A stretch of DNA of 64,000 nt from Blattamonas nauphoetae (lineage: Eukaryota > Preaxostyla > Oxymonadida), in contig JARBJD010000004.1 in NCBI GenBank assembly GCA_033064195.1, positions 248,001 through 312,000 on the forward strand. The letters run 5' to 3'. Positions 1 through 13,700 of the stretch are shown piece by piece. Within the stretch, counting starts at the first letter, position 1. Each line of letters starts with the position of its first letter. Position numbers and translations under genes: made by a program. The notes below the pieces were generated by a model that was not told where the DNA came from, searched no databases, and saw only the letters and a list, made by a program, of their open reading frames with translations.

Positions 1-2059
1 TTGATTGTTGGTCAATTGGTGGAGAATTACAATCCTTTCTCCCTTACCTGCGATGAAATCTCAAAATACAACAACTCGAGAGACACTGACTTCCTAACCT
101 CTCTTTTCACGTCAATCATCGTTTTTTCGATCACTCTCAACCAAACACTCCCTCTACGTATCACTGAGCTCTATGCTTCCACCCCAACCAACCACATCGA
201 AATGGGTGCAGCAAACCACTTCCGATTCCCACTCACCCGAAACTTGGGGACCCAACCATTCTCGTATATCATTTTGGAGCGTTTTATTCGCCGTCGCTCT
301 GAAGACAGTTTCGACGACCAACTTATTGTTCTGAACATGGGAGTGAAAAACAATCACTTCAACACACCTTCACTCCTCATCCTTCTCCACCCTTTCTTCA
401 TTTCTCACCTCTGGCACCTGGATGTCGCGACGATGATGCAAGTCTACCGCGAGCAATCTGGAAAAGCAGTCACCCTTCTTCACTCCTCCTTTGCCAAATC
501 AATTGAAACGGACAATCTTGACTTGACTCTCTATGCGTCACACCCTCCACCACAATTCGGCCGATTTCTGGATTCAATGATTACCTTCCACACCGCATCT
601 CAAACCCTGGATGTTTTTAACTTTGTTATTTACACCAACTACGTCAATTTCTGCTCACCGTTCGGAGATGGGCAACTGTTCCAATCCCTATTTCAAACTC
701 TCTTCTCTCATCTCACACCCACAAACAACACCAGAACAGAAAAATTAGGATTGACTGCGACAATTCGTTGGCTGCATCTGACCAACACATGGCTTCCGAA
801 AGGATTCGACAATCCACTCCTTCGATTTTTCACTCCCTCCACTCTCTCCAACCGAAGAGTCACGAATGACGAACTGTCCCATTTGAAAGACTCTGGCGTT
901 GGCAAGGAACAATGGAACATCGATTCAATCGATGATGAGATCTTCGGTCTGTCCCTGCATTTGGAGTGCCTGTGCATTGTTGCTCGGATGGGGCTCTGGA
1001 AATGTGTGCCTTTCTCTTTTTCATCCTCCCAGTTGATTATCTCGATGAGGATGATGCTCGTGGCTTTATCAGGAAACTCCTTCGCGATTGCTTGTATGTC
1101 GAACCCAAAAAGTCACCACATTTTCTTTGTCTTCTCTCTTGTCCTCTGAACTGACTGTTTCATCCTATCTCTCTCTTCCATCTTTCTCACAGCTCGCCTT
1201 TCCCTGCCTTCGTCTCGCTCGCTCTCCTCGCCCTTTCCAACATCGTCGCCAACACCGGCCCAGCTGTCCACCGCATTCTGTGTCGGATGGGCACTCTGAG
1301 TGTTGTGATCTCGTCGGTGTCGCAGTCGTCGCAGTTGGAGGACTACGAAGCAGGACTCCGCATCGTCTCTGGCCTCCTCCGCTCACTTCGACTGGGACTG
1401 AACAGGAGATGATGAACCTCGTTGGATGTCGTGCCTGCAGCGAGGCAGTTGGGAAGACTGGCGTCGATGTGATGGTCGCTGGTTCGTTTCTCGCTGTGAC
1501 TCTCGCGACTTCCAGTTTGAGAGATCGTTCGGACAAGCGTCCTTTCAAAGTTCTATTTTCATTAACTCATTCAAGATTTCAGCGAATTGTTTCACACTTT
1601 TTCTCCCACCACAACATTCTGTTGATTGTCCGTCTCTGTTCGGTCTCATGAAAGGAATCACGAAAAAGACAGGTACTCAATCAGGAATACCTAGCATCTG
1701 ATTGTGAATGAGATGCACATCGGGACACTATCATTTTAGATTCATTCTTCGCTCCATCAAAACAAAAAGTACGGTTTGATGAAATGATCAAGTCTCAGGC
1801 TTTCAAAATTTTTGATGCCGCCATTCGTAAGTTCATGTCAGAGATCAAACTCCAACCAGAGCACTACTGTGATTTCTGGAAAGAACTAGATCACAAGGAA
1901 ACAGCAACTAACATGATGATCGAGTTTGTATGCCGAGCGTGCGGAATTGATCCTGAAAATCTCGATGCCTATGATGAACCGTTAAATCCAAAACAACCTC
2001 CTCCAGATAGGAAGACACTTACAGGTCTGAAGCGCTCAACATCCATCTCTTCACTATGA
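1..2059 (+). CDS. Multi-exon helical-repeat-like protein, 5' end cut by window edge
   Basis: I do not recognise this protein. It is Leu-rich and helical; the stretch from 1193 (beginning SPFPAFVSLALLALSNIVAN) has the look of an ARM/HEAT repeat. The frame is open from base 1. Likely introns are 947-1032 (donor GTCTGT, phase 1; a 29-nt alternative is 1004-1032) and 1094-1192 (GTATGT...TCACAG, phase 2). Another is about 1671-1739 (GTACTC...TTTTAG, phase 1), leading into the last exon, which ends in TGA at 2059. After the second intron the frame stops at 1410, but the next frame reads on naturally (TEQEMMNLVGC...). So there is either an unrecognised intron near 1390-1410 or a frameshift. The exon chain between 1400 and 1670 is unresolved. 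The start lies outside the window. Confidence 0.45.
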
Positions 2060-2664
2060 CCCTCGTTCTCGTTCACATTTCCAGACCAAGAGATGTCAGC
2101 GTTTCTTAACACTGCCTTCTACATATCATTCAATTTTGATTTCGATCCAAGTGACGTTCGGTTCCAGAAAGCCATCAAAGCCTTGTTTTCCATTGTTCAC
2201 TTCCTCATCTTTCTCTCTCCAATTTCCTATCAAACTCAAGCAAAAAATATTGCGAAAAACCGAAATCAACTTCACTCTGGACAACGGAAGCTTACAATCT
2301 TGTTTGTTTTTCCCTCTCTAAGAACAATTTTCATTCATATCCTTCTCTCTCAAAGTTCATTCAATCATTATCAACTACTCGAGAAAACAGCTATAATCAC
2401 CTCACTCGCATGATTAATGTCCTTCTCCCAAGCACTTCACGTAACCTGAACTCCATCAGTTCCTCGTATCGCCACACCATGCAACCTCTATCAAATTGTA
2501 TTTTCTCTCGTTTTATATCCTTTTCAGATTTCTCTCTTCTTCTCCAGCTTCATCTGATGGATTCAATTGATTTTCGTTCCTTCAACGCGACGTGCTGCCT
2601 TCCTCTCTCAGTTTTCTCAGCCCAATCTCACAATATCCCAAATGTGCGAGCCTCAATCAACTTT
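2060..2664. other. Intergenic, pyrimidine-rich
   Basis: About 600 bases between two plus-strand genes. It is AT- and pyrimidine-rich, and its open frames are low-complexity Ser/Leu/Phe. The frame of the next gene stays open up to an ATG at 2410, but those extra 85 residues look like translated spacer. No RNA gene or repeat was seen. Confidence 0.5.
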
Positions 2665-5621
2665 ATGAGTTCATCCTCTTCCCCTCTTGCCAAGCAGCAG
2701 AAGACAGTTGCCCCAGGACCTGGGTTCGAGAAGCGCGCTGACCTCTACAATTCACCGTACTACAAAACTGACCCAACACTCTGCCATCCCTACCTTCTTC
2801 AGCAAATGCCTGCAATGACCGATTATTCTCGAACTTCATCAGCTTCATCACCGACTCCAGCCATTATCCTCTCACAACGTCTCACCATCAAGAATTTCCT
2901 TCAAATCACTGTCAAGCCGCTTGATATCTTGAGAATGAAGCTCCCAACGCATAGTCAGACAGTTCCCAAATTCGTCTACCCTGAAGAAGACCAATGCACG
3001 ATTTCAAAGATTACATATGCTCACAACCTGATCCAGCACATGTGTGACCTGTTACTTGTCCCAGATGCATCAGATCATATCATGCAGATCTGTTTTCATC
3101 TTCATATTCTCATCGTGAAATGTCCGTGTCTGGACAAGGCTCTTCTCAAGTCTCTCCTCAACAACCTTCGTCCATTCACTGTCCATCCTCAACCGGTCGG
3201 TGGATTCGCTCGTAAAGTTGCTGGTCTCATTCACACAGAGCTAATGACTACTGGAGGAGCTTGGATGGCAACAATGAAATCTCGCATCCAAAACAATTAT
3301 CTAACGCAGACAGTTCCCATCATTGCTGCGCCTGATGCAATTATCCATCCTGAAGCATCACTACTTCTCACCTACGTTCACCCTGCCCAGCCCCCGCTCG
3401 ACACACAGCTGTCATCAATCCTTCTGGACATCCTCCATCACTATTTCCCCCTCAAAGCCGTTTCTCTTACACAACCAGCGAACAACGTGCAAGCACCCCC
3501 ATCATTCACTTCCAATCGTGTTGATCCACATCAAACTGAACTCGATAGTGTCGTTAAAGAAATTGACACCCTTCTTGAAAATGCCAAAGACTGTGCTCTC
3601 TGCCTTCCATCGAAGAAGCTGCGGGAATACACTCAACGAGCTATTGATATTCTTGTTTTTGATCGTCCTGAAACAGCTATGGAACACCTTCAAGCAATCA
3701 CATCATTTTTGACGCAGTTGATTGACGATGGCACAAAAGCTTTCACAACTCACACCACTCGCCGCTCTCCACTCCAGACTATGGAAAGAGTTGGAAGTGT
3801 CACTGAAGCACCAGCAGACAAAGAAGAAACCGACGATTCTGATTCTCAGCCTCCACTCCCATCTGATGCTGAAGATGACAGTTCCCCATCTCCTCCACCA
3901 CCTGAAGAAAGTGATGATGAGCAAGAAAGTGATGGGCTGCAAATTCATCGACCAGCCCCAACCGCTCTTGCAAGAAAAGCTGCTTGTCAGGAGAAGCCTG
4001 TTGATTTCGACTTAATCCCCGATCCTGTCTCCCTTCCCCGAAAATTCCATCCACCTTCACTATTTCATCGCTCTGTCGCGCCATTCATCTTGAATAGTGC
4101 CGATTTCACCCTCCTTCTTGACGTTCTTACAGTTTGTCTCGTCAACACTCCACCTCATAATGCACTGCATCTTGTGCTCTGTGGTGGTGATGTTGAAACA
4201 CATAAAGTTACCAATGCACTCTTTATTCTCTCGGAAGCAACTCCTGACGTCTTATTCGATCGAACCATCATCTTCCATCTCCTTCCCATCCAACATTCCA
4301 GAATCGGCCAATATATCGCATCAGTTGATTCATATTATGAATCATTCGTTTACCTTCCTTGGAGCACGGCCAAAACAATGACCCTCCCATCCATGAATCT
4401 CATCCCAAAGGGAACAACTTTCGTCACGCAAGATGGCGACTCCGTGCTAACATTGAAAAATACAGTCACTATGGAAGAAACAAGGTCAGCCCTTACCATG
4501 CAAGTGCCTTTAGATGAAGACGACACTGGAAATTCTGTCTTCCAACGACGCGCATCAAGTGCGAAGCCACACTCCCGATCACAGTCTCTCATCCCAAACA
4601 GCCTTGCACAAGAACGAAAAGAAGCAAATGCGTCGATTTCGCCATATTCTTCGAGCGATGGTGTTGATTATTCGCAATCTGTCGCCCAATCTTTCTGCTC
4701 GACGACCTACCACTCCACACCGTTCACATTCTCCTCGTTCCCCCTACATTCCCCTCTTTTCACGGTTGACGCCTCATTACAACTTTCTTTGAATCACGCA
4801 ATGTTCCACCAACCCATATCAATTTGGATCGTCGAATATTGGACTCGCGGCGTCGAAGAAGAGACCATCCCCGCTAACAACGACACCGAGGCCTCAACAG
4901 AAGGCGGGGAAGGGACAGAAGGAGGAGAGAAAGGCGAGGGGAAGGAGGAGGACGAGGAATACAATGTGTCGACAGTCGGCCCAGCAGAATATAACCGATG
5001 CGTCTTCAGCGGGAGTTTTGTGATGGGGATCCCTCTCTTCACTCCGACGTACAACCAGCAGACCAAGAAAATGACGAAGTTCTTCCCGAAGAAAGTGAAT
5101 GTGAGTTACTTGGCGGTATGAACGAAGACATGAATCATTTTCCATCATTTCTCCCTCTCTCATCATCACTTCCATCATCTCCTCTCTTCCCACCCCTCAT
5201 TCCTCCCATATCTTCTCATCCTCTCTTCCTTCATCTCTTCTCTCTCTCCTCCATCCTTCCATCCTTCCAGCTCTCCCAAGACGGTGCTCCCATGCCAGCA
5301 GCATACCACTCCTCCATCGCTGCTTACTACCTCTCGCTCGTCAACGTCCCACACCCTTCCGACATCGGCTTCACTGACAGACCAAATTCTGGCTCGCTCG
5401 AGTTTACTTACGCTCAGGACGAGAATTCGTTCAACAGAAACCAGTTCATCTCGCAGAAGGTGTCTTCGATTACTATTGAGATGATGCTTGAGGGAGACAC
5501 TTTTCGGTTTTTACTTGATGGACAGATTTATGGACCAGCAATGAAAATGAAGATTTCGCTCTTCTCTCCTCCCGATTATCGGATCTCCCCAAATTTAAAT
5601 ATCGCGAAGTTTCTTCCTTGA
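2665..5621 (+). CDS. Large protein with faint resemblance to PI3K adaptor p101/p84
   Basis: About 928 residues from two exons: 2665-5100 and 5271-5621. The 170-nt intron (GTGAGT...CTTCCAG) is phase 0. The N-terminal half is helical. An acidic, Ser/Pro-rich linker lies at about residues 380-440. The C-terminal half has a beta-rich stretch beginning LHLVLCGGDVETHKVTNALF, followed by FHLLPIQHSRIGQYIASVD and YYESFVYLPW. The order (a strand with 'LCG.D', then 'F..LPI...', then 'Y...D.YYE....LP') resembles the C-terminal core of vertebrate PIK3R5/PIK3R6, which link PI3K-gamma to G-protein beta-gamma. That is a pattern judgement, not an alignment. A second acidic, Gly-rich segment sits near 4880-4970. 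The ATG at 2665 (MSSSSSPLAKQQ) is preferred because upstream sequence is low complexity; 2410 is possible. No PI3K catalytic gene is nearby. Confidence 0.6.
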
Positions 5622-5827
5622 TTTCCAGTTGTTTTGCTTTTTTCATTTTCTGCAGACGACTGTTTTACACATCACAAATCGTTTGCACATATTGTTTTCA
5701 AGAGCATTGTCGAGATCAATCCAGAACAGTGAGGCACGTGATCAACTTCCCATAAAATGTAAAGAAATGTGAATTGTGTAAAAAAATGCGAGAACTCTGT
5801 GTTGGATGAAATTCAGAGAGAGGAACC

Positions 5828-7566
5828 CTAATTTTGCGGATTGTACATTTGGTGCTGATACGGTTGATGTTGATGGACTCCAGTGACATGGGGGAGATTA
5901 CTCTGTTGACCCGGGTTTAAAGTTGTCATCTGTGGGACGTCTGCGAGAAAAAATGATCGATGAGAGCGGATAAAAGTTCAAATGATAGCCAGAAAGAAAG
6001 GACACAAAAATATATCTCAAGAAGGTGTATCAGATTATCCAAATGATTGAATATGCATACGCATTGCTGATGGAGTAGATGATGATGGTGAAACGAACTG
6101 TTGCATGTTTGGACCCGCTGAATTGGAGGAATCGGAAAGAAACATGATATTGACAGAGAAAAGATATACGTGTGTGTCCAGCCATCTGATTTGGTTGACC
6201 AAGATTGATATTAGGACCATTGCTGAACGCTCCAGGGGGGGCATTCATATTTGTATAATTGAGCTGGTTAGGCGGGAGGCTGTTCGGGTTTGGTGGTTGG
6301 TTATACTGTTGATTGAAGTTCCCTGGTTGACTGACGTATCCTGGTTGACCGACTGGGACTGGATGAATTGTCGGCCCACGTTGAGCACCGCCGCCTGGAT
6401 AAATTTGAGGCCCCGGCCTTGGAGGACTTGGACCGCGTGCTCGTCCACCTTGATTGCGAGGTCTGATCCGTGGATGGGTTTCTTTTGGATAGCGAGGGTC
6501 GAGGTCAGTGATCAACGAATCAAATGTGAGGATCAATGAGCAGTCATCGATAAACAGCGGACAGACACGGATACGAAGATTAAGCTGGTTGTTCTGTCCC
6601 CCGTACGGGTGAGTTGTTGTCATCCGGGTGAACATCTCGTAGATTTCGTTCATTTTATCGCTCTGGTCCTCTGGGAAATACATGTTGTAGTGATCAATCT
6701 TGCAATATGGCGTAAGGAGTTCGATTTCGGCAGAACCACAACAGTCCAGTGGGAAGCTATGAATGATGAATACGACAAAAGAAACCAAACGGATAATTTC
6801 CAAGGGTATATTCACTTGTGAATGTAGTTGTGTCAATACTGTGAATACGCGCTGAGATGATTAGAGATGTGGTATTCCAATATGTCCAAAGGAGGTGTTT
6901 GGCTGTATTCTGTCGAATCAACGGACTCTTTGAGAAGAGAGAACGAAATGTTGGGATAGTATCCGAAACAATTGCTGGATCATCAAATTTTTCGAGTTCA
7001 AAGAGGAGGCATTCGCTGAGAGGATTGGCGATTGGGTCAAAACCGTTCTCAAAGGATGCTGAAGGATGAAAAAAGATGGGAAACTATAAAGAGAATTGAA
7101 ATGAACAACCTGATGTTCTGAATCTGCATTGAGCCAAGTGTGAGGTAGATGGTCCTAGTCTGCTTTTCACAGAGTCAAGGAGGTCGGGTTTCACAAGTAT
7201 CGAAATATTAATTGGGTAATAGTAATCCACAATGATTCTTGGGGTATCGGTTTGGTTAGGTGCGGCTGATGAATCAAGATATTGAGAGAGCATCGGAGAG
7301 AGGGTTTTCTGAACAGATTCATAAGGATTTCTAAATCCCTTGAATGTAAAATTGATTCGGTCTCCTGTTAATGTAGCTTCTGTTATCTCGATGGAAAACG
7401 AATTGTTTGCCAGGCATGAATAAAGGTCGGTGTCAGGACGCAGGAGCGGAGAAAGTTGCCTAATACACTCACTAAATGTACGTGCAAAAGGAGTTCCATC
7501 TTTGAAGACTCGAGTTTGGTTCAGTGAATTGGGGTGAGGATACATTCTTCCCTGATCAACCCACAC
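5828..7566 (-). CDS. Multi-exon protein with Q/N/P-rich C-terminus
   Basis: Not recognised. The first clear exon (7566-7110, beginning VWVDQGRMYPHPN) is globular. It joins the next exon (from 7058) across a 51-nt intron, 7109-7059 (GTTGTT...CTTCAG, phase 1). Another exon lies at about 6775-6200 and reads ELLTPYCKIDHYNMYFPEDQ. It passes into a Pro/Gly/Asn/Gln-rich tail. The terminal exon is 5940-5828 (acceptor CTCGCAG), joined in frame to the piece ending STPSAM, and ends with PYQHQMYNPQN and TAG. The middle of the exon B/C junction (about 6980-6780) needs an intron that I could not fix. The true start is unknown: the frame at 7566 follows a CTCTCAG acceptor-like site, so an upstream exon probably lies at 7600-7780. 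The tail composition is prion-like or RNA-granule-like, but no function is claimed. Confidence 0.5.
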
Positions 7567-7786
7567 ACATTTGCTGAGAGCTTTTGGACAGTATTTTCAT
7601 TTCAGCTATCTGCCTTCTTACATGGCCAAATTTTGATTAATGATAATTGATGAGTTAAAAATAGCTCAAAAACAATATAATGAACCCGGGGAAAACAGTG
7701 GATAGAGTAACAAAGGAAATAGCAAACTGACGACGCAGGGAGGAAGATATCCAGAACAAAAACGGAGACGAAGAAAAGAATCACGA

Positions 7787-10700
7787 TCAATGATGAGACT
7801 GTGGGCGGATGGCCAACGACTGGAAAGGAGCAGAAGGATGCGATACCATCCAATCGACATCGGCGTCTTCGCCATCAGGCTCAGCGAATCGTGGAGTGAG
7901 GGCTGGGAGAGGAGAAACATCAGTCATTTGGAGAGACGACAGAGAATGGTCGCGAGTGAGGGTGTGTGAAGTGGCGGAAGGAGGCAGGTGAGAGCTAATG
8001 AAGAGGTTTTCTCCAAAGTAATCCGGAGACACTGCTGGAAGGAGGTCGTTGGGAGGGGTTGGGTCTGGTTTTCTGATTGTCGGATGCGACGCTGTTTGTG
8101 TGCGCAAGCTGAACCCAGGAACAGCGGCTGGGGAATGGTGGAGAGGCGCTCGCTTCGTCTTGTTGAGAAGGAGGGTCGGGATGGCCAGTTTGATAGCATC
8201 CTCGTTCGCGTGGAATCGAATGTGGGTCTTTTCGTACTTCATCATCTCTTCTTCTTCCGTGAGTCTTTCGCTCTCCCTCATCTTCAAGAACGTCGAATGC
8301 CTGGTTTCGAAAAACCATCGAATCTCCATCAGGGCACTCTGGAACACTTGCGCGAGATGTGGCATTGACTTGAACGGTTTTCGAGAATGTGGGATCGGTG
8401 ACAAACCAAGCATCAGAGAGACTTGCTTCACTCGCCCTGTGGAGAGGAAGACGTTGGGAGGGACGTAGTGATGGTGTGGTTGAGGCAGATGATACGACAA
8501 TTTCCCAAACCGTTGCTTTTCACTCGAAATTTCGTTCTTAACGTATCGCTTGAAGCAATCCGACTCATAATTCACGAAATCCTCGACGAGTGTGGCTTGT
8601 TTCGACCGCCACACGTCTCCAAAGTGAGCTGAACGAACGAGCGACATATACGCGACTTGCGTGGCAGTCGGGCAGAGGATGTTTGAGGTTTGGATGGGTG
8701 TTGTTCGAGAGATTGACCCATGCCGAGAGAGAATGAGGAATGGGGGGAGTTCTGGAAGTGTGTCGAGGATGTTGGATGGAGTTCTGACAGACGGCGGGAT
8801 CGACAAAGAATGAGAGACAACAGAAGGATCGGAAGGAGAGTCCGCGTTGATTGAGATCGCCTCAGACGAATCTGGCTCATTCGGAGTCTTACACGCTGGC
8901 GATCGGTTCACGTCAACATCCGAACGGACAGAAGGATGATCAGTAAACATGTCTGAGAGGTTTTTGGCGAAGTCAACATAATAATCAGGAATCGGTTTCT
9001 GGATTCCAAAAGTTGAGCGGAGAATGAAGCTAATATGAGAATGTTGGGGGAGTTCTGCGCTGAGAAGGAAGGCAGAAGGGAGGGAGTCAGCGGCACTGAT
9101 CAAAGGCGAGGTGGGATCTGTCACAGAACACGTGTTGTCCACAATTGAGTAGATCTGTGTCTTTCCATCAATCACCAAACCAAGATTGTCTGCGTCCAGG
9201 AAGCACAGATCGACCAACAAGCTTGGCGTGGAACACTGTGCGATGATTTCGAACGAAACATTCGAGAGCGATGCCGTTTTGCAGAGAAAGGCATTGTCTG
9301 GGTCGACTCTGGCTCTGTCTGCCTCGTTGAGCATGAGAGTGTTCTGAGCTTGTCTGCGCAGATACTCCATTTGGGAGAGGACAGTCTGTTTGGGGAGTGG
9401 TTGCTTGATTTTGCGAAGGCGGGTGTTGTGTGGTACTTCCAGTTGTCCAAACACTTTCATGATCGGATCTGAAAAGAGTGGAGGGAGACGAGCACTCGAT
9501 CTCGCACTTTTTGGGGAGAGCAAGCTTGTTTTGGATGAAGACGAGGATTTGTGTGATGGGTCGTGTGATTTTTGGAGATTGGGTTTTGGTCGGATGGGAT
9601 CAGTTGAACTTGAAAAATTGGTATTCAGCGTCGAAAAACTGGGAATCTCAGAAACGTCCACGTTCTCTGGTGCCGGATATGGTGTGAATGGTGTCATTGG
9701 GGTGACAGTATGCGATCGAATCAACTTCTTCTTTGTCATGACAAACGGATGCTTCGTCCAGTGCTCAATCGAAGTTCGGTAATAAATGCACAATCCACTC
9801 GCTTTGGTCTGCAAAATCGACGTCAGGGGGAACCCAGGCGGAGGAGAATAAGAAGCCACAGCCAATCCATTCACCCCAAACCCGAGTGCGATTCTCAAGC
9901 GAACAGGGACTTGGAGACACGGAGGAATGAGTTCATCGAAAGCACACTGCACGCATTCTTCTGAGCAGGCGAGAGAAGAGTGGGGTTTGTGCTGTCTGGA
10001 GAGGTATGAAGCTGTTCGATACGTCATTCGATCCATTCCGAAGACAGAGATTGACGTGATGGGGGCTGGTGCTTCCAACCCGCCCATAATCTGGAGCGTG
10101 ATCCTCCCGGCAGACCCTCTCAACTTCCTCTCCTTCTTTTGATTCTCTTCCCTCTCCTCATCGTTCGCTCCTTCCGTTCTGAGCATGTTTGGAGCATACA
10201 GCGGAAAGAGATTCTGACTGACAGGGGACACATCACACACATCTGTCGTTGAAATGTGGGCTGGGTAATACACAGTCCGATGCCGCTTCTTTCCGATTGT
10301 GGTGTACAAAGGAATGGTGCACGTGCACGAATGGGAGGGTGGAACAGCATTGATCAACAGTTTGTTTCTTGTTTTTGGGAGCGCATCGTCTGAGTCTGCA
10401 AAGTCTTCCGAATCCGAAAGGCTCCGACACTCATCACCGTCTTCGGATCTCGTCTGAACGTCGTCCTCGAACCGCGCCATATCATCCAACGTAACCAACT
10501 CCGGATCTCCGTTCACAACCCCAACAATGTGGAGATGTTTCCCGTTCATGATATAGATTGTGGATGGCGATGAGGTCAATCCTTGCACAGGTCCCAACAC
10601 TCGAATCATCTTCACCAGATTCACATCCACGTTCAGAAGTTGGGTCACAGACGCTGGGGAGATGGCGGGAGCTGTTGTCAGTTCGGGATACGTGAAAGGA

Positions 10701-13700
10701 AGCTGTGCCAATCGGTTCTGGATCGACTCTGGATCGTTCGTCCCATCAACTGGCGATGTCCGATTATCATTTGCAATCGACTTCGCAATCTTCTTCGCTT
10801 CTCCAAACAAACTCTGCCTTTTCACCTCAAATATGAGAATGTCTGTGTAGACGCTTTCATAACTCGGACTGTCTGCTGCTTTCTCAGAAAACATGTCCAT
10901 ACCGCTGTGCATTTCAGCAAGACCGAGACCTGTGATCTGTTGGGTTGATTCTCGCCCAGATACGGCGATGAGAGAGCGAACGTAGTGATCTTGGAACTGT
11001 TCCACATTCATTCCTTTTCCGAGTTTGTTGAGAGGGGGGAGTTTGTTTGTGTTTGACGATTTTTCTGATTTTGGTTCGGATTGACCAGAGTTTTCATCTG
11101 TTTGGAGAGAATCCACAGCAACATCAATCCGCTCGAGGAACGATTTCTCGATCTGAGCCATTTCCCTCATTCCTTCGAATGTCGGCAGCGAGAGCGATGT
11201 CAAACACGACCAATGGAACAGCCGCGTCGAGTTCTGCGAGCAATGCAAGTCTTCCATCGTCTGCTTCACCATTTTCACTGCAGACACAATCTCAGGCGTG
11301 TCGTACAAGAATTGGAGAGGATTGCCAGCTTGATTAGGCTTCTGTTCTTGAATCTCTTTCTCTGCATCGCCCAACGATCCATACAAAAGTTCAATATGGG
11401 ACAGATCGATTCTCCCGATTCTGGTTCGCATATCGTCTTCGTCGAAAAGAAGAATAACGTAAGGAGGAGAGATGCGAGAGATGAGAAGGTCGGTGTCGAT
11501 TGGGGGGACAGGGAGGACGGACGAGAATCCGAAGAGAGGAACTGACTGCTCAGGACTGTGGAATTCTGCAGGATTCGTCGGTGTGATGGGAGTCGAGTGA
11601 GATTGCGATAAATTTTGCTTGGAAACTCTCTCGTTCTCCTTCTTTGCCTCGCGGACTCGCTCCAACGCCCTCTTTCTCGACCGCATTGCCATCTTTGTGG
11701 GAAGAAACGGATTCTTCACAACGCGAGGTCTTAACCGAATTGAATTGTCAACCACAGCTTTCTGAACATTCCGACTGTCCAGCCAAGAAGGATGTGCAGT
11801 ACAGAAACAAGTGCTTGGCGAGATGCAGAACGATGGTGGGCGAGAAATTTTGGGAATTTGAAGAATGGGCCGATAGTTTCGGATGAGCTTCTCGTGGCTG
11901 TCAGCGTAGTAGTCGCTCAGTAGATCGATGAATGAGACGCCGTTGCTGTCGAATGGTGGGTTGAACCAACGCGATTGGATGGATTGATGGTAAGTCAATT
12001 GAGTGTTTGGATGGTGGAGGATGGACGGAGGGAGGTATTGGTAGAAATTTTTGGATTCTGCTGGGTTTGTCGTTGGGACGAGAAGATTGGTGAGTGGATT
12101 GGAGAGTGTGGGAGGACGGTGGGATGGTTGATTGAAGAGAGTCGGTTGTGGAGAAGATGACTCACAAATAGTGTGAGTGTTCATCTCCTCTTCTTCCTTC
12201 CGACTCTCCTGCGCTTCCCTCGCTCGTTTCTCCTGAATCTGTCTCCTTCTGATTTCGTCAACACGCTCAAAATGAACCACCATCAAGTTACGAAAAGGTC
12301 GGTGGCTATCCAAATAGTTGCGACTTGCTCTTCCGCTGTCACCTCCATGCGAGAACACCTTCTTGTTGTGAGAATAATGAAGAAGAGTCCACGCCGACTC
12401 ACTTCCCTTCCACGATGGATCAGGCGAGAAGCACCGACAAGGCCGAGGAGACGATGCATCGCTTTCTTCCCGTTTGGGAGGCGACCTCGCCAGCTCATCG
12501 AGTTTGTCCGAGGAGACGACTTCGACCTCCGATTTCTTCGTCGGATCAACAAGTTGGTCTTCTTGCGGATTTCGTCCATTCGTCTCTCCTTCGGCATTCT
12601 CCACAATGTTCCGAACAATTTCTGTGTCCTTCGCTTTGTCCAGCCGTGAGCGGTAGGGAAGGCTCTCCCTGCAAAGAACAGCAAACGCGTGCATCGCTGG
12701 CAGGTGAGTCACAGCGAGGGGAACAGAGCTCAGAATGCATTGTTTCTTCTCGATTATCTTTCTTGGATCGAGTGCCCCGAAATACAACATTCTTTCGACA
12801 AGTCCGATCCATGCGAGCGAGAAAGTATCGCCTGGTTCGATTGCTTTGACGACAGGAGTGGTGCTGGCAATGGGTGTGGAGGGGCAGAAGAGGGATTTGG
12901 ATGATGGTTGGGATTGAGGGGAGTCGAAGTCGGGGGTGAGGATGGGTGTGGGAGTAGTTAATTGAGATTCTTGTTCTTTTTGGTCATTTCCTTCGTTCGG
13001 TTCCTTTTTCATCACATCGTTTGCTTTCCCGTTTTCCTTCTTCTTTTTCACTCCTCCCTCTCTCACATCCTCGCACACTCTCACTGGAAGCAACGCATGC
13101 AGCTGTCCCTGATGCGCAATCGCCGTCCATCTCAGCTGTCCATTGTCATCATCCCACGTGACGTGAAACGCTCGCTCAGCCAAAACATAAACACGAGACG
13201 CATCATCAACCAATCTGACGGTTGAACGGCCGACCCACGAGAAGTGGATGGAGGGGAGGGCAGTTGTGTGAGAGATGAGAGGATGAGAGATGTTGGATGC
13301 AGATCGGAGTGATGGGAGAAGAATGGGAGATGTCAACGATGATGAACTGGTCGATCGAGGGGGGAAGTCGAGAAGCGAGGAGAGAGGGATGAAGGTTGTT
13401 GCAAGTTGCCCAAACTCGCAACCAACTAGCAGTGCTGCTCGTTCTCTTTGCGAGTAAACACGAGGAGGAAATGGTTTGTGTGGCAGTCTGTTGATGTAAG
13501 CTGGCAGTTCTTCTTCATTCTCCAACTCCCAATCTTCAGTGTCCTCTGTCGAAGTTGGAGAGGACACCCAAGTTTTGTTCAGCAGATGGCGATGATGATA
13601 AGTCACAGTTTTGGTCGAGTTGTCGTTGGTTGTGTCTTCGAAATAATAATCTTTTGTCAATCGATCCACAACATTCGAATCCATCCCTTTATCTTCCTCC

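Noticed and set aside
1165-1548. Minus-strand 127-codon frame
   Set aside because: Arg/Ser-rich shadow of the plus-strand exon, which has splice-consistent neighbours.
9000-12900. Many plus-strand frames of 60-170 codons
   Set aside because: They lie antisense to the intact 9-kb exon of the CPSF-like gene and show biased, unnatural composition.
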